A stretch of 64,000 bases of DNA from Henckelia pumila. Taxonomy: Eukaryota > Streptophyta > Magnoliopsida > Lamiales > Gesneriaceae. Made by a program: the position numbers and the translations under genes. The DNA lies in NCBI RefSeq assembly GCF_033568475.1, contig NC_133122.1, forward strand, positions 19,289,206-19,353,205, in the 5' to 3' direction. The notes under the pieces are model-generated. The model was given only the letters and a program-made list of their open reading frames with translations, did no database searches and was not told the DNA's origin. This document shows, one piece after another, positions 1 through 11,267 of this stretch (the first letter of the stretch is position 1; each line of letters opens with the position of its first letter).

Positions 1-175
1 AATATACCAATCTCATTTCTTTCCTTCCTTCACTCGTCTCCCGCACGATCGCCCCTCAAGCACAAGATCAGTGTGGAGTCTTCTGTGACGGATTTTAGCT
101 TTGGAGAATGGCGTGGTGCTTGTGAAAACCTCAGATTCATAGGTTAAGGTGATTTTTTTTCTTTCGTGTTTTTAG
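1..175 (+). other. Possible 5' leader exon of an unidentified gene
   Basis: This pyrimidine-rich stretch resembles a plant 5' untranslated leader. It ends in CAGATTCATAG followed by GTTAAG and a T-rich run, which would make a fair splice donor. No coding exon that could be joined to it was found downstream; the next 7.8 kb is mostly the chaperonin-derived repeat array. It could equally be random intergenic sequence. This is inference from base composition and one candidate splice site. Confidence 0.2.
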
Positions 176-679
176 ATGAGTTGAACTGAACTGTTGTGAA
201 TTTTGGTATTTTGTTTTTGTTTTAAAAATAGTCAAAAAAAACTATAGATAATAAAAATTCTGGAGAGCAAAGGGGAATGACTTTTCAGGCTAGGTCTCAA
301 GAGGAAAATGATCTCCTCGAAAGAAGTACAAAAAATCGGAGGAAGAAATTTTTGGTGAGGACGAGGAAGAAGACGGATGCCAAGTTATTAAACTTTCAAT
401 GGAGAAGAAAATCAGGATACTCATTGTTAAAATTATTTGTAGGACTATGGAATACTATCATTTCATTATCTTTTCACACAGATCAGATCTAACGTAACAA
501 TGAACAAAAAAAGCCCAGTATATGTTTATTCATTGTATATTCACGTAATTTATTCATCTTTCTTTGTGTATTTTATTCATCCTAAATGCTAATTTGGTGA
601 AGGTATTAGAGGATTATTTAGGAGTACATATAATTCAAAAGGGGGCGTTGGAATTGCTTTCATTTTTTAAAAAATATTA

Positions 680-945
680 GCAGGCGGGATATTTCAAGCG
701 GGTTCGGGGATTTAATCCCCACGAGTTTGGGGATCCACCCTATCCCTACCCCAATTTAATCTCAACAACAGGGATTGGGACGGGGATGGGGACGGGGACG
801 GGGTTTAATCCCCATAGGTTTGAGTACGGGGATTCCTTGATTAGGTAGAACCGAGGATTGGGACGAGAATTGGGTGGACATTTAATTCAGGAACGGAGAT
901 GGAGATAGCAAACCCGTCCTCACCCAGCCCCATTGTAATCCCTAA
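680..945. mobile_element. GC-rich MITE relic at left edge of the array
   Basis: A block of GGGGAT/GGGGACGGGG-type sequence stands out from AT-rich surroundings. Its right end, read on the minus strand, starts TAGGGATTACAATGGGG. This resembles the TAGGGATGGCAATG end of the well-bounded hAT-type MITE at 6030-6216. The repeat unit resumes directly after it at 946, so the insertion probably truncated the first unit. No matching left terminus or target duplication is visible, so the left boundary is approximate. Confidence 0.4.
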
Positions 946-1769
946 TTGTTACACCTACTTTCGAATCTAAAAAATAAGATGCAATGTCCAACCTGTTGGC
1001 TAGAGTTTCTGCAGACAAGAAAGCAGCCACGATTGGAAAGACAACTGCATGTTGCCCGGTGGTGACTGGTGATTGGTGAACGCCAAATGGGCTGGAGCTT
1101 TGGAGTTAAATTGGGGTTGTGAGTTAAGATTGGGGTTATTTGGATTCATACCACGTCCAAATGAAATAGAATCTTTTCAACATTGTGGCACCAAATTCTT
1201 CACTTTGTTGTCGAACACTATGGTATTCACCACGGTGATGTCATCCTTAACCACTTGGCTGCCACCATGTTTGTTTAATATCAGTACATTCCATGCTTTC
1301 GATCTCATTGTAACTTACATGGCGTTTGCTAGATCTGCCACAACTAGCCTCCACACGAGACATCGTGGTTGGTCCAATCGACTATTCATACCAACAAATT
1401 TTTCTACCGAACTGAATGCAAAAAAGATCATTAGCCTACTGTCACGAATAAAGTTAAATGTTGAGGGGGAAAAACAGAATGAACGGTTCAGAAAATTTTA
1501 TTGGTTTTTTTATTCTTCTTCCACCAAATTATTTCTCATTTTCCATTGTAATTTTCTGTTTGAGATACTTATGTTTTTGCACATTCATTCTAGAAATATA
1601 TTGAGTTGTTACACCTACTTTGGAATATATAAAATAAGATACAATTCCAAACCTGTTGGCCAGAGTTTGTGCAGAAAAAGAAGTAGCCCCGATTGGAAAG
1701 AAGACTACACGTCTCCGGTGGTGACTTGTGATTGGTGAACGCCGAAAAGGCTGGAGCTGTGGAGTGAAA

Positions 1770-1967
1770 TTAGGGTTGTGAGTTAAGATTGAGGTTATTT
1801 GGATTCAAACCATGCCCAAATGAAATAGAATATTTTAAACATTGTGACACCAAATTCTTCACTTTGTTGGCGAAAATTATAGTATTCGCCACGTTGATGT
1901 TATCCTTAACCACTTGACTGCTACCATGTTTGTCTAATATTATTACATTCTCTCCTTTCAATCTCAT
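1770..1967 (-). pseudogene. Chaperonin-60-like fragment, array copy 2
   Basis: This is one array copy in which the chaperonin block is open from the conserved Met for 65 codons. It begins MRLKGENVIILDKHG and continues through VKDNINVANTIIF to VKNLV. The preceding in-frame TAA and the missing apical and C-terminal domains show it is not a functional chaperonin, whose mitochondrial form is about 575 residues. No promoter or splice context is evident. It is listed because it is one of two copies that keep the frame through the downstream GHGLNPNNL block. Confidence 0.6.
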
Positions 1968-2689
1968 TGTAACTTACACAGCGTTTGCAAAATCTTCCAC
2001 AACTGACTTCCACACGAGACATCGTGGTTGGTCTAGTCGACTGTCAATACCAACAAATTTTTCTACCGAACTGAATGCAAAAAAAAAAAACATTAACCTT
2101 CTGTCACAAATAGAGTTAAATGTAGTGCGGGAAAACATAATGAACGACTCATAAACTTTTGTTGGTTTTTTTTATTCTTCTTCCACCAACTTATTTCTCA
2201 TTTTTCATTGTAAATTTTTGATTGAGATACTGATCTTTTTTCACAATCATTCTGGAAATATATTGAGTTGTTACACCTAATTCTGAATCTAAAAAATAAG
2301 ATGCAATGCCCAACCTATTGGCCAGAGTTTCTGGAGACAAGAAAGAATCTTCGATTGGAAAAACTACTGCACATCGGCTGGTGGTGGCTGGTGATTGGTG
2401 AACGCCGAACGCGCTAGAGCTGTGGAGTTAAATTAGGGTTGTGAGTTAAGATTGAGGTTATTTGGATTCATACCACGTCCAAAAGAAATAGAATCTTTTC
2501 AACATTGTGGGACCAAATTCTTTACTTTGTTGTCGAACACATTGGTATTCGCCACGGTGATGTCATCCTTAACCACTTGGTTGCCACCATGTTTGTCTAA
2601 TATCAGTACATTCCATCCTTTCGGTCCCATTGTAACTTACACAACGTTTGCAAAATTTGCCACTACTTGCCTCCACACGAGACATCGTG

Positions 2690-3325
2690 TGATATCTCTA
2701 AAAATATATGGGTCTGGTCCGACCAAAACCTGATAACCCATGTACGGAAAAGATATTCCAAAAATCCACAAGTTTCTATTAGGTGTCAAGTCCCACGTTT
2801 AATAATAGTCTAATACAAACAAAAATGTAATATTTATGGTCCAAACCTTAACTGTTGAGCCCATTGGACCGAGCCATGACTAGGTAACACAGAGACCCGA
2901 CTCGGCCCAATATATGGGAACTTAGATATCGGAAATATTTGAGGATTTTTAACAGATAAAAATAAGCTATGACAAATTTGAGATATGATCAACTATTAAG
3001 TCAGCCCAAGAGTCCTAGCCAGCATGATGACTGAGTCCTACCTACTACCTTGGGTAGAATTTTGCCCTAATAAGAATTTTGCTACAACAAGATAATTCAT
3101 CCCTCCAGCCCCTATAAATACACGTATTGTTTATGATTTTACACATTCACTTTTGCTCACGCATTCGCTCCCTCATATTCTCTTGTTCTCTCGTTTTATT
3201 TCTGAGAACTGAGTTAGGCATCAGAGGGGTCACGCCAAAAACACCTTCGGTGTCCCCTAACAAAGTTTATGTCTGTGCAGAACACCGTCATGCCCGACCC
3301 GACCTGATCTGTTGAAGATTTGAAG
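2690..3325 (+). mobile_element. LTR-like fragment inserted in the array
   Basis: The repeat unit breaks after CGAGACATCGTG and is replaced by about 636 bp of unrelated sequence. This starts TGTGATATCTC and contains a clear promoter-like CCCTATAAATACACG at 3112-3126. A transcribed-looking tail follows, ending near 3325. The array then resumes with a repeat segment already present just before the insert (2623-2690 compared with 3326-3392). The composition resembles a retrotransposon LTR, probably truncated; no TG...CA pair with a clean target duplication could be defined. The family is not recognised. Confidence 0.5.
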
Positions 3326-5799
3326 GTCCCATTGTAACTTACACAGTGTTTGCAAGATCTGCCACTACTGGCCTCCACACGAGACATCGTGGTTGATCCA
3401 ATCGACAATCCATACCAACAAATTTTTCTACCGTAGTGAATGTAAAAAAGACCATTAGCTTACTGTCATGAATAGAGTTACATGTAGAAGAGGAAAAACA
3501 GAATGAACGACTCAAAAACTTTTGTTGGTTTTTTTATTCTTCTTTTACCAACTAATTTCTCATTTTCCATTGTAAATTTCCGATTATGATATTGATGTTT
3601 TTGCACATTCGATACTTGAAATTCTGGAAATATATTGATTTGTTACACCTACTTCGAAATCTATAAAATAAGATGTATTGCCCAACCTGTTGGCCAGAGT
3701 TTCTGCAGGCAAAGAAGCAACCCCGATTGGAAAGACGACTGCACATCACTGGTGGTGACTGGTGATTGGTGAACGCTGAACGGGCTGGAGCAGTGGAGTG
3801 AAATTAGGGTTGAGAGTTAAGATTGAGGTAATTTGGATTCATACCACATCCAAATGAAATATAATCTTTCAACATTATGGCACCAAATTCTTCACTTTGT
3901 TGTCGAACACTATGGTATTCGCCACGGTGATGTCATCCTTAACCACTTGGCTGACACCATGTTTGTCTAATATCATTACATTCCCTTCTTTCGGTCCCAT
4001 TGTAACTTACACAGCGTTTGCAAGATCTGCCACATCTGGCCTCCACACAAGACATCATGGTTGGTCTAGTCGACTGTCCATACCAACAGTTTTTTTACCG
4101 AACTGAATGCAAAAAAAACCATTAGCTTACTATCACGAATAAAGTTAAATGTAGAGGTGAAAAAAGAGAATGAATGGCTCAGAAAATTTTGTTGGTTTTT
4201 TTTATTCTTCTTCCACCAACTTATTACTTATTTTTCATTGTAAATTTCTGATTGAGATACTGATGTTTTTACACATTCATTCTGGAAATATATTGAGTTG
4301 TTACACCTACTTTAGAATCTATAAAATAAGATGCAATGCTCAACCTGTTGGCCGGAGTTTCTGCAGACAAAGAAGCAGCCCCGATTGGAAGGACGACTAC
4401 ACGTCGGCCGATGGTGACTAGTGATTGGTGAACGCCAAACAGACTGGAGCTGTGGATTTAAATTAGGTTTGTGTGTTAAGATTGAGGTTATTTGGATTCA
4501 TACCACTTCCAAATGAAATAGAATATTTTTAACATTTTGGCACAAAATTCTTCACTTTATTATCGAACACTATGGTATTCTCCACTGTGATGTCATTCTT
4601 AACCACTTCGATGCTTCTATGTTTGTCTAATATCAGTACATTCCCTCCTTTTGGTCCCATTTTAACTTACACAACGTTTGCAAAATCTGCCAAAACTGGC
4701 CACCACACGAGACATCGTGGTTGGTCAAGTCGACTGTCCATACCAACAGATTTTTCTACCGAACTAAATGCAAAAAATACCATTAGCCTACTGTCACGAA
4801 TAAATTTAAATGTAGAGGGGAAAAACAGATGAACGACTCAAAAACTTTTGTTGGTTTTTTTATTCTTCTTCCACCAACTTATTTGTCATTTTCCATTGTA
4901 AATTTTCGATTGAGATACTGGTGTTTTTGCACGTTCGATACTTGAAATTCTCGAAATATATTGATTTGTTATCCCTACTTCTGAATATATAAAATAAGAT
5001 GCAATACCCAACCTGTTGGCCAGAGTTTCTGCAGACAAGGAAGAATCCCCGATTGGAAAGACGACTGCATCTTGCCGGTGGTGACTGGTGATTGGTGAAC
5101 GACGAACGGGCTGGAGCTGTGGAGTTAAATTAGGGTTGTGAGTTAATATTAGAGTTATTTGGATTCATGCCACGTCCAAATGAAATAGAATATTTTCAAC
5201 ATTGTGGGACCAAATTCTTTACTTTGTTGTCGAACACTATGGTATTCGCCACGGTGATGCCATCCTTAACCACTTGGCTGCCACCATGTTTGTCTAATAT
5301 CAGTACATTCCCTCCTTTCAGTCCCATTGTAAGTTACACAACGTTTGCAAGATCTGCCACAACTGATCTCTACAAGAGACATCGTGGTTGATCAAGTCGA
5401 CTGTCCATACCAAAAATTTTTTCTACCAAACCGAATACAAAAAAGACCATTAGCCTACTGTCACGAATAGAGTTAAATGTAGATGGGGAAAAAAAAGAAT
5501 GAACGGCTAAAAAATTTTGTTGGTTTTATTTATTATTCTTTCACCAACTTATTTCTAATTTTCATTGTAAATTTCCGATTGAGATACTGATGGTTTTGCA
5601 CATTCGATACTTGAAATTTTGGAGATATATTCACTTGTTACACCTACTTTCAAATCTATAAAATAAGATGCAATGCCCAACCTGTTGGCCAGAGTTTCTC
5701 CAGACAAGGAAGCAGCCCCGTTTGGAAAGACGACTTCACATCGGTCGGTGATGACTGGTGATTGGTTAACGCCGAATGGGCTGGAGTTGTGGAGTGAAA

Positions 5800-5997
5800 T
5801 TAGGATTGTGAGTTAGGATCGAGGTTATTTGGATTCATACCACGTCCAAATAAAATAGAATCTTTTGAACATTGTGTCACAAAAATCTTCACTTTGTTGT
5901 TGAACACTATGGTATTCCCTACGGTAATGTCATCCTTAACTACTTGGCTGCCACCATGTTTGTCTAATGTCATTATATTCTCTCCTTTCGGTTCCAT
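5800..5997 (-). pseudogene. Chaperonin-60-like fragment, array copy 8
   Basis: This copy keeps a 65-codon open frame starting MEPKGENIMTLDKHG, then VVKDDITVGNTIVF, NNKVK, QCSKDSI and GRGMNPNNLDPN. The first part aligns with the MGPKGRNVV...KDGVTVAKSIEF...KVKN region near the N-terminus of mitochondrial CPN60. The last part aligns with the later CKSVAAGMNAMDL region, which fits an internal deletion. The codon before VTM is TAA, as in every other copy. The equatorial ATP-binding residues after KVKN are absent, so folding as a chaperonin is not expected. Confidence 0.6.
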
Positions 5998-6029
5998 TGT
6001 AACTTACACAATGTTTGCAAGATCTGCCA

Positions 6030-6216
6030 TAGGGATGGCAATGTGGCTCCCCGTCCCTGAATTCAAACCCGATCCCCATACCCGCCCCGATATGTTTCGT
6101 GGATTTTTAAAAATCTTTGAACCCGAACCCATACCCGAAAATACTCCCCCAAAACCGCCCCGTTTTGGGTTTTTCCCGCGAGTATCCGAACACGCGGGGA
6201 AAAATTGCCATCCTTA
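6030..6216. mobile_element. hAT-type MITE (187 bp) with 8-bp target duplication
   Basis: The element interrupts one repeat unit exactly where the other copies are continuous. Its ends are inverted: TAGGGATGGCAAT on the left and ATTGCCATCCTTA on the right. It is flanked by ATCTGCCA (6022-6029) and ATATGCCA (6217-6224), an 8-bp target duplication with one mismatch. Eight-base duplications are typical of hAT elements. The interior is rich in CCCGAACCC-type sequence and has no coding capacity. The uninterrupted neighbouring repeats serve as the empty site. Confidence 0.85.
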
Positions 6217-8019
6217 ATATGCCACAACTGGCCTCCACACGAGACATCGTGGTTGGTCCAGTCAACTGTCCATAAAAACAGATTTTTCTACCGAACTGAA
6301 TACAAAAAAGACAATTAGACTACTGTCATGAATAATGTTAAATGTAGATGAGGGTAAAAAAAAGATTGAACGGCTCAAAAACTTTTGTTGGTTTTTTTTA
6401 TTCTTCTTCCACCAACTTATTTCTCATTTTCTATCTATTTTAAATTTTCGATTGAGATACTGATGGTTTTGCACATTCGATACTTGAAATTTTGGAAATA
6501 TATTGAGTTGTTACACCTACTTCCGAATCTATCAAATAAGATGCAATGCCCAACCTGTCGGCCAGAGTTTCTCCAGTCAAGTAAGTAGCCCTGATTGGAA
6601 ATACGAATGCACGTCGCCGGTGGTGACTGGTGATTGGTGAATGCCAAATGGACTGGAGCTGTGGAGTGAAATTAGGGTTGTGAGTTAGGATTGAGGTTAT
6701 TTGAACTCAAACCACGTCCAAATGAAATAGAATATTTTCAACTTTATGACACCAAATTCTTCACTTTGTTGTCGAACACTATGGTATTATCCATGGTGAT
6801 GCCATCCTTAACCATTTGGCTGTCACTATGTCTGTCTAATATCACTACATTCCCTCCTTTTGGTTCCATTGTAACTTACACAGCGTTTGCAAGATCTGCC
6901 ACAACTGGCCTCCACACGAGACATCATGGTTGGTCGAGTCGACTATCCATACTAACAAATTAACTGAATGCAAAAAAGACCATTAGCCTACTGTCACGAA
7001 TAAAGTTAAATGTAGATGGGGAAAACAGAATGAACGGCTCAGAAACTTTTGTTGGTATTTTTTTATTCCTCTTTCACCAATTTTGGAAATATATTGAGTT
7101 ATTACACCTACTTTCGAATATATCAAATAAGATGCAATGTCCAACCTGTTGGCCAGCGTTTCTCCAAACATGGAAGCGATTGGAAAGAAAACTGCACGTC
7201 GTTGGTGGTGACTGGTGAACGTCGAACGGGCTGGAGCTGTGGAGTGAAATTAGGGTTGTGAGTTAAGATTGGGTTAAATAGAATCTTTTCAACATTGTGG
7301 CACCAAATTCTTCACTTTGTTGTCGAACACTATGGTATACTCCACGGTGATGTCTTCCTTAGTCACTTGGCTTCCACTATGTTTGTCTAATATCAGTACA
7401 TTCCCTCCTTTCGGTCCCATTGTAACTTACACAGCGTTTGCTAGATCTGCCACAACTGACCTCTACACGAGATATCATGGTTAGTATAGTCGACTGTTAA
7501 TACCAACAGATTTTTCTACCGAACTGAATGCAAAAAAGACCATTAGCCTATTGTCATGAATAAAGTTAAATGTAGAGGGGAAAAAACAGAATGAACGACT
7601 TAGAAATTTTTGTTGATTTTTTTTAATTCTTCTTCCACCAACTTATTTCTCATTTTTTATTGTAAATTTCAGATTGAGATACTGATGTTTTTGCACGTTC
7701 GATACTTGAAATTCTTGAAATTTATTGAGTTGTTACACCTAATAGAATTGTTACACCTACTCCCGAATCTATAAAATAAGATGCAATGTCCAACCTGTTG
7801 GCCATAGTTTCTGCAGGCAAGGAAGCATCCCCAATTCGAAAGACGACTGCATGTCGGCCGATGGTGACTGGTGAACGCCGAACGAGCTGGAGCTGTGGAG
7901 TGAAATTAGGGTTGTGAGTTAAGATAGGGGTTATTTGGATTCATACCACGTCCAAATAAAATAGAATTTTTTCAACATTGTGACACCAAATTTTTCACTT
8001 TGTTGTCGAACACTATGAT

Positions 8020-10380
8020 ATTAGCTTCGATTTTGGCTTTATATGAATTTTCTATGATTCGTTCGATTGATCTTGTTGAAATTTATCGTCGTGTGAACTT
8101 GTCCTTCTATGGGTGTCTTATTTCTTAGAGAGTCAAATAATGTTGAATTTTAATTCATCTAGGACTGGGAATGATTTTTAGTTTAATAGAACAAGTTTAA
8201 ACCTTGATACAAATCTTGGGCTCGTTCAAAAATCTTCTGCAAGAATTTGTGTTATCAATTCCAACCTTGTAGTGATATTGCTGCACATATTACTGAAAAA
8301 TAAATCGGCCAAGCTTGAAAATGTGTCTTGACTTTCTACGTGTCAATTTAGCTTTGATTGCACGGATAATATATTCACGTGCAATTGGGGTGTTCGTGGT
8401 TTCCGAGTTTCTGACCCCTACTTCACATTTGTTTAGTTGATTTGAATATGTCAGTGGACTGATGTTTGATAAGTTATGGACTATGGAATATTTTTCTTTG
8501 GAAACATGGAACAATCATTTTTGTAAGGTGACAGTGAATTGAAAATTGAAATGCACCTAGTGGAATCTATTGGGTAGAATCTCGCTTGTGTGGCTCTGAG
8601 GCTCATTGGCGTGACACTTTGTGCGGGTCTGGGGCTCATGGCATGGCTCTTATCAGTTATCCACTCACCCGACATCTTTGTTTTTTTCAACTTGGGACTG
8701 ACCTTCAAATACCAAACTCATTTTATAGGTATCCTATTCCAAGAATCATTTAAAACTCAAACTTGATAATTTGAGTTTTTTCTAGTATTTTTGTCCTATT
8801 TTGTATGTTTCTCTTGATGAAGTGTGGTTTTGTGCCCTTTCTATTTTTGTCTCAACGAACAGAAGGCTCACACTGTTAAGCTGCTATACGCTAAGGTTTC
8901 GGTTTATTGACTGGATTTGAAATAATAATTAGTAGTGCAAAGTGACATTTCCTTTAAAATACTTTGGCATGGCTTGCTTTACATCCAACGTGCTTAAGCA
9001 ACATGCGATTTTGCGACGACGCGATACTAGAAATCATACGAAGACGTGATCGACGCAAAACTAGTCCAACAAAACTCTTGATAAGTAACTAGACATGTGA
9101 CCTGAGGTGCTTAAAATTAACACCAAGAAATAGATTTGGCCGAACATAATAATGCAACTGAATTTGATCAAGATTTTTCTTCTTACTCTCATTCGAAAAA
9201 CACAAAACTTTTCCAACTTGTAGGTGATAACCCTGTGAGGAAAGGGCAATCATTTTAGTCGAAAGTATACTCGAAGAGTTGAGAGACTGAGTGTGCATCA
9301 GATGAGCTAAAAAAACTCTCCAAAAACGTTTTAAATCGGAGTCTAGAAGAGAGGTGGCTTCTAAGTTTTTGTATGTAAAAGAAAAAAAAAATTATTCAAC
9401 TATACCTCCTCCTTTTTAATTAATTAATTTATTTATTTTTACCAAGTGCATTCGAATTGACCCTTCATTAAACATGTAAAAGAAATTGAGAATTAAATGA
9501 AAAAAAAATAGTTTTTATTCAACTATTCTTCCTCCTTTTTAATTTTAATTTTTTTTACCAAGTACGTTTGTGAAACAGGTGCGTTTATATCCAAATTGAC
9601 CCTTAACCAAGCATGTAAAAAAATAATTCGAGAAAAAATTGACGATGACTTGTGGAATTAGAAGAATGAGATATGATTCAATGTTGAATTCAATTAACTT
9701 GAGCTTGGATTGATTTGATTTGGAACCAACGATTTGATTTGTACAGTATTTGAGAAACGAATGTTACATCACTATAATTGCTATTGAAATTATATAATTT
9801 TAACAAGTAAAATTAAATTTCATACATCAAAGCAAGACAAGGAATTTAAAATGGATTAAACACAAGTCAATCTTGATTAATTATTGTCAATCTCGAATTG
9901 TTAATCTCCGACTATATGCCCAACTTTAAACTCAAAAATTTGTTACAAAATAAATTTTAGTTTATGAACTTTCGAGAGCCTAAATACATGCAAAATTAGT
10001 ATTAATTCGTCCCAATCTGCGAAATTTATGAACAATTGTATTGCCCCAATAGTTTCAAATAAGCCTATCCTTTTTAAAAATAAATAAATAAAATCTGAAG
10101 TATGCTAGAAAGGCAAGTAGATGAATTATCAAGATATTGTTGTAACCTAGTGAATAGTGAGTGAATGCTTGAAGAAAAAGATTTGACAAAAGACTGTCCC
10201 AACATCAAGCACACCCCATTTGTTTTTGTCGACTTCAATTCTAAGCAATGCAGAAGTTGCTTCGAGATTTTCTTAGTAATTTTTTCCACCTTAAAATCCA
10301 ATATCCCGCACCTAACTAAATACAATACTATTTTCCCACCAAGTAAATAACATTTTTACATGCCCAAGATTTATTAGCTT
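8020..10380. other. Intergenic or intronic region, no gene recognised
   Basis: The stretch just after the array (8020-8800) is T-rich and reads like plant intron sequence. Short open frames here are not conserved-looking and were not called. An imperfect tandem duplication of about 125 bp lies at roughly 9370-9620: the blocks with TATTCAACTAT, CCTCCTTTTTAATT, TACCAAGT and AATTGACCCTT occur twice. The rest, up to the promoter of the fasciclin gene, is AT-rich with nothing identifiable. Confidence 0.4.
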
Positions 10381-10420
10381 TTATTTGTCTAAAGTGGGAA
10401 CCAGATTTCCTCCCTCTCAA

Positions 10421-10428
10421 TATATAAA
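10421..10428 (+). promoter_or_regulatory. TATA box of the fasciclin-like AGP gene
   Basis: TATATAAA lies 111-118 bp upstream of the ATG at 10539. A pyrimidine-rich leader (CTTCTCTTCTTTTCC) and a long A-run (about 10504-10520) follow before the start codon. The spacing fits transcription starting about 30 bp downstream of the box, giving a leader of about 80-90 nt. Confidence 0.65.
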
Positions 10429-10538
10429 CCAAAGCTCAACTTCTCTTCTTTTCCATTCAAGATATCCAAGAACGCTCCACTCTTTTTTTCATGAAAACCA
10501 ATTAAAAAAAAAAAAAAAAACTTCACAAATCTACAGAA

Positions 10539-11267
10539 ATGAAAAGGCTTTTCTCCACATTCCCCCTTATTTTCCTCTTCCTTATTCATTTCCATCCAAT
10601 CTCCGGCCAGTCACCAGCAGCCGCTCCAGCACCACCGGGACCAGACAACCTCACTTCCATACTTGAAAAGGCCAGTCAATTCACCACATTCATCCACCTC
10701 TTACAGAGCACCAAAGTAGGAGACCAGATATATATCCAACTCAACAATTCAAACCAAGGGCTGACCATTTTCGCTCCAACCGACAACTCCTTCTCCAACC
10801 TCAAGCCAGGCACACTGAACTCCTTCACAGATCAACAGAAAGTCGAACTTATTCAATTTCACGTCATACCTGTACTTTTATCACCACCACAGTTCCAAAC
10901 CGCGAGTAATCCCCTACGCACCCAAGCAGGTGGGAGCGAAGGCCAGTTCACATTAAATGTAACTGCAACAGGAGATCAGGTGAACGTCACAACCGGAGTG
11001 ACTAATGCAACAATAGGCAACACAGTATACAGAGATGACCAGTTAGCAGTGTACCAAGTGGATCAAGTGCTGCTCCCACTGAGCTTTTTCATGCCTCCAC
11101 CACCTGTTTCTGCACCATCAAAGCCCAAGGAAGGTGCCACATCACCAGATGCTTCATCGGATTCTGATGGAGATAGTCCACCAGATTCTTCCGGGGCAAA
11201 TTATCGGTCAGGATACCTGTTTCTTGCAATCTTCAGTTTGATGCTAGTTTTGGCTGCATTTTCTTGA
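10539..11267 (+). CDS. Fasciclin-like arabinogalactan protein, GPI-anchored (FLA11/12-like)
   Basis: An intronless 242-codon frame encodes a secreted cell-wall glycoprotein. Residues 1-23 form a hydrophobic signal peptide (MKRLFSTFPLIFLFLI...). A short arabinogalactan glycomodule follows (QSPAAAPAPPGP, residues 24-35). Residues about 37-184 are one fasciclin domain, with the H1 motif LTIFAPTDNSFSNL (75-88), a central LIQFHVIPVLL (104-114) and the H2-like LAVYQVDQVLLPLSFF (169-184). Several Asn-X-Thr/Ser sequons are present (NLT, NNS, NVT, NAT). The Pro/Ser-rich stretch 186-218 and a final hydrophobic tail (226-242) fit a GPI-anchor signal. The architecture of AGP, one FAS1 domain and GPI signal is that of the group A FLAs such as FLA11 and FLA12. 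These act in secondary cell walls of stems; that role is family knowledge and is not shown here. The gene is convergent with the co-chaperone gene that follows. Confidence 0.93.
   Translation: MKRLFSTFPLIFLFLIHFHPISGQSPAAAPAPPGPDNLTSILEKASQFTTFIHLLQSTKVGDQIYIQLNNSNQGLTIFAPTDNSFSNLKPGTLNSFTDQQKVELIQFHVIPVLLSPPQFQTASNPLRTQAGGSEGQFTLNVTATGDQVNVTTGVTNATIGNTVYRDDQLAVYQVDQVLLPLSFFMPPPPVSAPSKPKEGATSPDASSDSDGDSPPDSSGANYRSGYLFLAIFSLMLVLAAFS

Larger units (their letters stand above)
946..8019 (-). repeat. Tandem array of ~660-bp units derived from a chaperonin-60 gene
   Basis: The anchor TTACACCTAC recurs near 949, 1609, 2271, 3643, 4301, 4969 (altered), 5638, 6511, 7102 and 7733/7750. That gives periods of about 590-670 bp once two insertions are discounted. 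Units vary by scattered substitutions and small indels. On the minus strand each has a short block translating with interruptions as RVEA, then VVADLANAV, a TAA, VTMGPKG and DDITVANTIVFDNKVKN. This matches the start of the mature mitochondrial chaperonin 60 (LADAVKVTMGPKGRNV, KDGVTVAKSIEF, KVKN). A further block, KDSI..GRGMNPNNL, resembles the later CKSVAAGMNAMDL segment, implying an internal deletion of about 34 residues. The block's ATG lies at 1308, 1967, 2630, 3332, 4000, 4660, 5327, 5997, 6869 and 7420. The copy at 3332 has lost the rest, and the last partial copy ends at 8019. The repeat pattern is seen directly; homology is from remembered sequences. Confidence 0.85.

Noticed and set aside
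1073..1738. 221-codon open frame on the plus strand in the first repeat units
   Set aside because: It runs antisense through the chaperonin-derived block, is not preserved in the other units, and has no recognisable domain. The conserved protein signal is on the minus strand.
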